Shown: one piece after another, positions 62,186 to 64,000 of the stretch
How the letters are laid out: every line of letters starts with the position of its first letter
Position numbering within the stretch: the stretch's first letter is position 1
Notes under the pieces: model-generated
The model's database searches: none
The model's input: only the letters and a program-made list of their open reading frames with translations
What the model was told of the DNA's origin: nothing
Source of the DNA: Variovorax boronicumulans
Lineage (GTDB): Bacteria; Pseudomonadota; Gammaproteobacteria; Burkholderiales; Burkholderiaceae_C
Length of the DNA stretch: 64,000 nt
Assembly (NCBI RefSeq): GCF_030812215.1
Contig: NZ_JAUSSG010000017.1
Location: forward strand, 1 to 64,000
Direction of reading: 5' to 3'
Translations under genes and position numbers: made by a program

Positions 62186-62270
62186 GAATGCAGGAAATCG
62201 GATGGAACCGGCTATTGTCGCCGCACCGCTAAACTGCCCGCTGTATTCGCAGCATCAACTGGAGAAAGTC

Positions 62271-62420
62271 ATGGCAAAGAGTCAGCAACGCAGCACCAAG
62301 GAAGCCAAGAAACCGAAGAAGGACACCTCGCCGCCCAAGCCCGTGGGCACCGGCGGCATCGAGCCGGTCCGCACGATCACCACGGCGGTGATTCCGCGCG
62401 GCAAGCTCAAGAACAAGTGA
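62271..62420 (+). CDS. Small Lys-rich protein
   Basis: A 49-residue, highly basic protein (MAKSQQRSTKEAKKPKKDTS, then a Pro/Lys-rich stretch and GGIEPVRTITTAVIPRGKLKNK). It follows GGAGAAAG and overlaps the next gene by GTGA. It could be a small nucleic-acid-binding protein; common in Burkholderiales without assigned function. Confidence 0.68.
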   Translation: MAKSQQRSTKEAKKPKKDTSPPKPVGTGGIEPVRTITTAVIPRGKLKNK

Positions 62421-62725
62421 CCGACGAGGCACCGGCCGGGCCCCCTGCGGACCCGGCTCCGGCCAAGCCGGCCCAGCCCCGCAACCCGCTGCACGGGCTC
62501 ACGCTGGAGGCCATCGTCACCTCGCTGGCCGACTGGTACGGCTGGGAACAGCTCGGCGAACTCGTTCCCATCCGCTGTTTCCAGATCGACCCGAGCGTGG
62601 GCTCCAGCCTCAAGTTCCTGCGCAAGACGCCGTGGGCGCGCGAGAAGGTCGAGAGCCTTTACCTCTTCATGCTGCGCGAGCAGCGCCGCGAGCAGCAGCA
62701 ACAACAGCAGCCCCCTCGGGAATGA
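62417..62725 (+). CDS. DUF2132 (VF530-type) DNA-binding protein
   Basis: A 102-residue protein starting at GTG, which overlaps the preceding stop. After a Pro/Ala-rich N-terminus, NPLHGLTLEAIVTSLADWYGW and RCFQIDPSVGSSLKFLRKTPWAREKVESLY match the VF530/DUF2132 fold, described as DNA-binding. A Gln/Arg-rich C-terminus follows. Its stop overlaps the ferredoxin start (ATGA). Confidence 0.86.
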   Translation: MTDEAPAGPPADPAPAKPAQPRNPLHGLTLEAIVTSLADWYGWEQLGELVPIRCFQIDPSVGSSLKFLRKTPWAREKVESLYLFMLREQRREQQQQQQPPRE

Positions 62726-63009
62726 AGGTCCGACTCGCGCCCTCGGGCCTCGACTTTGAGACCGAACCGGGCACCACGCTCCTGAAGGCGGCCGAGGCGG
62801 CCGGCATCGAACTGCCGAGTTCCTGCAGAAACGGCACCTGCCGCACCTGCATCTGCCAACTGGTGTCGGGCCACGTGCGCCACATCATCGAATGGCCCGG
62901 CCTGAGCATCGACGAAAAGGACGAGGGCTGGATCCTGCCCTGCGTGGCCGAGGCGCTGGACGACCTCACGCTCGACGCGCCGAAAGCCTTTTCGGTCTTT
63001 CAGGACTAG
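62722..63009 (+). CDS. [2Fe-2S] ferredoxin
   Basis: A 95-residue plant-type ferredoxin. The cluster cysteines are CRNGTCRTCICQ (about 35-46) with the fourth in ILPCVAEA near 75. The order Cx4Cx2C...C is the canonical pattern. It probably passes electrons to an oxygenase or reductase, none of which is adjacent. It is the last gene of the coupled small-gene trio at 62271-63009. Confidence 0.93.
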   Translation: MKVRLAPSGLDFETEPGTTLLKAAEAAGIELPSSCRNGTCRTCICQLVSGHVRHIIEWPGLSIDEKDEGWILPCVAEALDDLTLDAPKAFSVFQD

Positions 63010-63013
63010 AGGA

Positions 63014-64000
63014 CTAGGGGGGCGGCCCGACCGGCCTGGCGCCGGCAGGCACCGCCACCACCAGCCGATCGCGCTGGGCCAGCGACGGGAACAGCTTGAA
63101 CCACGTCAGCGCCACCAGCATCGTTCCCACGCCGCCCACCACCACCGACCCCACGGGCCCGAGCAGCGCCGCCGTGGCGCCCGATTCGAACTCGCCGAGC
63201 TGGTTGCTCGCGCCGATGAAGATCGAGTTGACCGCGCTCACCCGCCCGCGCATGGCATCGGGCGTCTCCAGCTGCACCAGCGTCTGGCGGATCACCACGT
63301 TGACCATGTCCGCCCCGCCCGACACCGCGAGCGCGATCAGCGAGACGATGAAGCTCCTGGAGATGCCGAACACCACCATGCACAGGCCGAAGAGCCCGAT
63401 GGCCAGCAGCAGCGTGCGGCCCACGTGCCGCTCGACCGGCCGCCGCGTGAGGGCAATCGACATCACCAGCGCTCCCACGGCGGGCGCGGCGCGCAAGAGG
63501 CCGAGTCCCCAGGGGCCGGTGTGCAGGATGTCCTTCGCATAGATCGGCAGCAGCGCCACCGCGCCGCCCAGCAGCACCGCGAACAGGTCGAGCGAGACGG
63601 CGCCGAGCACGGGCTTGCGCTTCCAGATGAAATCGACGCCAGCGAACACCGTGGCCAGCGTGACCGGCTCGCGAGCGGCCGGCGTGTAGGCATAGCGCAG
63701 CCGCAGCACGAGCACGCAGGCGATGGCGAAGAACGCCACGCTTGCGCCGTACACCACCGACATGCCCGCCACGAACAGCAACCCGCCGAGCGCCGGCCCG
63801 CCGATGATCGCGCCCTGCATGCCGGCCGAACTGAAGGCCATGGCACGCGCGAGCATCGAGGGCGGCACCAGCAGCGGCGTGAGCGCCTGCTGCGCCGGCA
63901 TCTGGAAGGCGCGCACCGCACCGAGCACCAGCGAGAGCCCGAGCAGCAGGCCGCGCGTGTCCTGCTTTTCCAGCACGGCCAGCAGCAGCACCAGCCCCAC
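63014..64000 (-). CDS. MFS exporter, C-terminal part (EntS/MFS_3-like), truncated by the window edge
   Basis: The last 328 residues of a major-facilitator protein, with about nine membrane helices; the N-terminus lies beyond 64000. Repeated Arg/Pro-rich cytoplasmic turns and the block GALVMSIALTRRPVERHVGRTLLLAIGLFG fit the MFS_3 (EntS/multidrug-type) group. It converges with the ferredoxin gene only 4 bases away. The substrate is unknown. Confidence 0.82.
   Translation of the reverse strand: MGLVLLLAVLEKQDTRGLLLGLSLVLGAVRAFQMPAQQALTPLLVPPSMLARAMAFSSAGMQGAIIGGPALGGLLFVAGMSVVYGASVAFFAIACVLVLRLRYAYTPAAREPVTLATVFAGVDFIWKRKPVLGAVSLDLFAVLLGGAVALLPIYAKDILHTGPWGLGLLRAAPAVGALVMSIALTRRPVERHVGRTLLLAIGLFGLCMVVFGISRSFIVSLIALAVSGGADMVNVVIRQTLVQLETPDAMRGRVSAVNSIFIGASNQLGEFESGATAALLGPVGSVVVGGVGTMLVALTWFKLFPSLAQRDRLVVAVPAGARPVGPPP

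Overview
The window is G+C-rich, densely coded DNA from a betaproteobacterium of the Comamonadaceae type; Variovorax or a close relative fits best. That placement rests on recognising gene families and intergenic repeats by eye, not on a database search. Supporting features are a class I GlnS, the long 518-residue GshA form, a Bug-type receptor remnant, two small intergenic hairpin repeats typical of the family, and many LytTR, LysR and AraC regulators. I see no rRNA, tRNA, CRISPR array, transposase or integrase.

Layout. 0.1-5 kb: an MdtAB/MuxAB-type RND efflux pair. 5.2-9 kb: an overlapping operon with a membrane protein, a fatty acid hydroxylase/sterol desaturase, a 2TM protein, a LytS-type kinase and a LytTR regulator. 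9-13.4 kb: a Pro/Tyr-rich secreted protein, glnS, a lipoprotein, an RluE-type pseudouridine synthase and an M23 peptidase. 13.4-16.1 kb: an A+T-rich island with a two-gene module (DUF3696-type AAA ATPase plus a protein whose C-terminus resembles the PLD-like MIT_C domain of eukaryotic MITD1). The island runs into the 3' end of a DoxX-like gene. 16.4-22.7 kb: an M14 deacylase, a secreted MBL hydrolase, amtB with a visible sigma-54 promoter, a membrane LytTR regulator, an acyltransferase and a thioesterase.

22.9-31.3 kb: a DUF4139 protein, then a probable metal-starvation block: TonB receptor, ABC-2 exporter-like ATPase with two large permeases, an alternative ribosomal protein L36 under a promoter buried in a perfect palindrome, and a His-rich Fur/Zur-family repressor. 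31.3-40.4 kb is housekeeping: an RbgA-like GTPase, BamE-like, CBS and HPF-like proteins, MerR, SDR, a response regulator, gshA, an esterase and a small ferredoxin. 40.4-43.9 kb: a divergent tryptophan-2,3-dioxygenase-like enzyme with an FAD monooxygenase, an AraC regulator and the stump of a Bug receptor gene. 43.9-45.7 kb: a second Fur-family regulator convergent with a COG0523 metal-chaperone GTPase.

46-49.4 kb: a leaderless subtilisin-family protease paired with a ComEC-like MBL hydrolase, the second candidate for an undescribed module. 49.5-57.2 kb: SDR, AraC, GST, LysR, a symporter with a DUF2817 zinc peptidase, enoyl-CoA hydratase and two small proteins. 57.3-60.4 kb: a beta-propeller lipoprotein, a decayed partial duplicate of it, and a secreted PPC-domain protein of different base composition. 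60.4-64 kb: small conserved proteins, DUF808, GNAT, DUF2132, a 2Fe-2S ferredoxin and a truncated MFS exporter at the window edge.

The most promising leads are the ATPase/MIT_C-like island (13.6-16.0 kb), the protease/MBL pair (46.0-49.4 kb) and the zinc-linked TonB/ABC/L36 block (24.6-31.3 kb).
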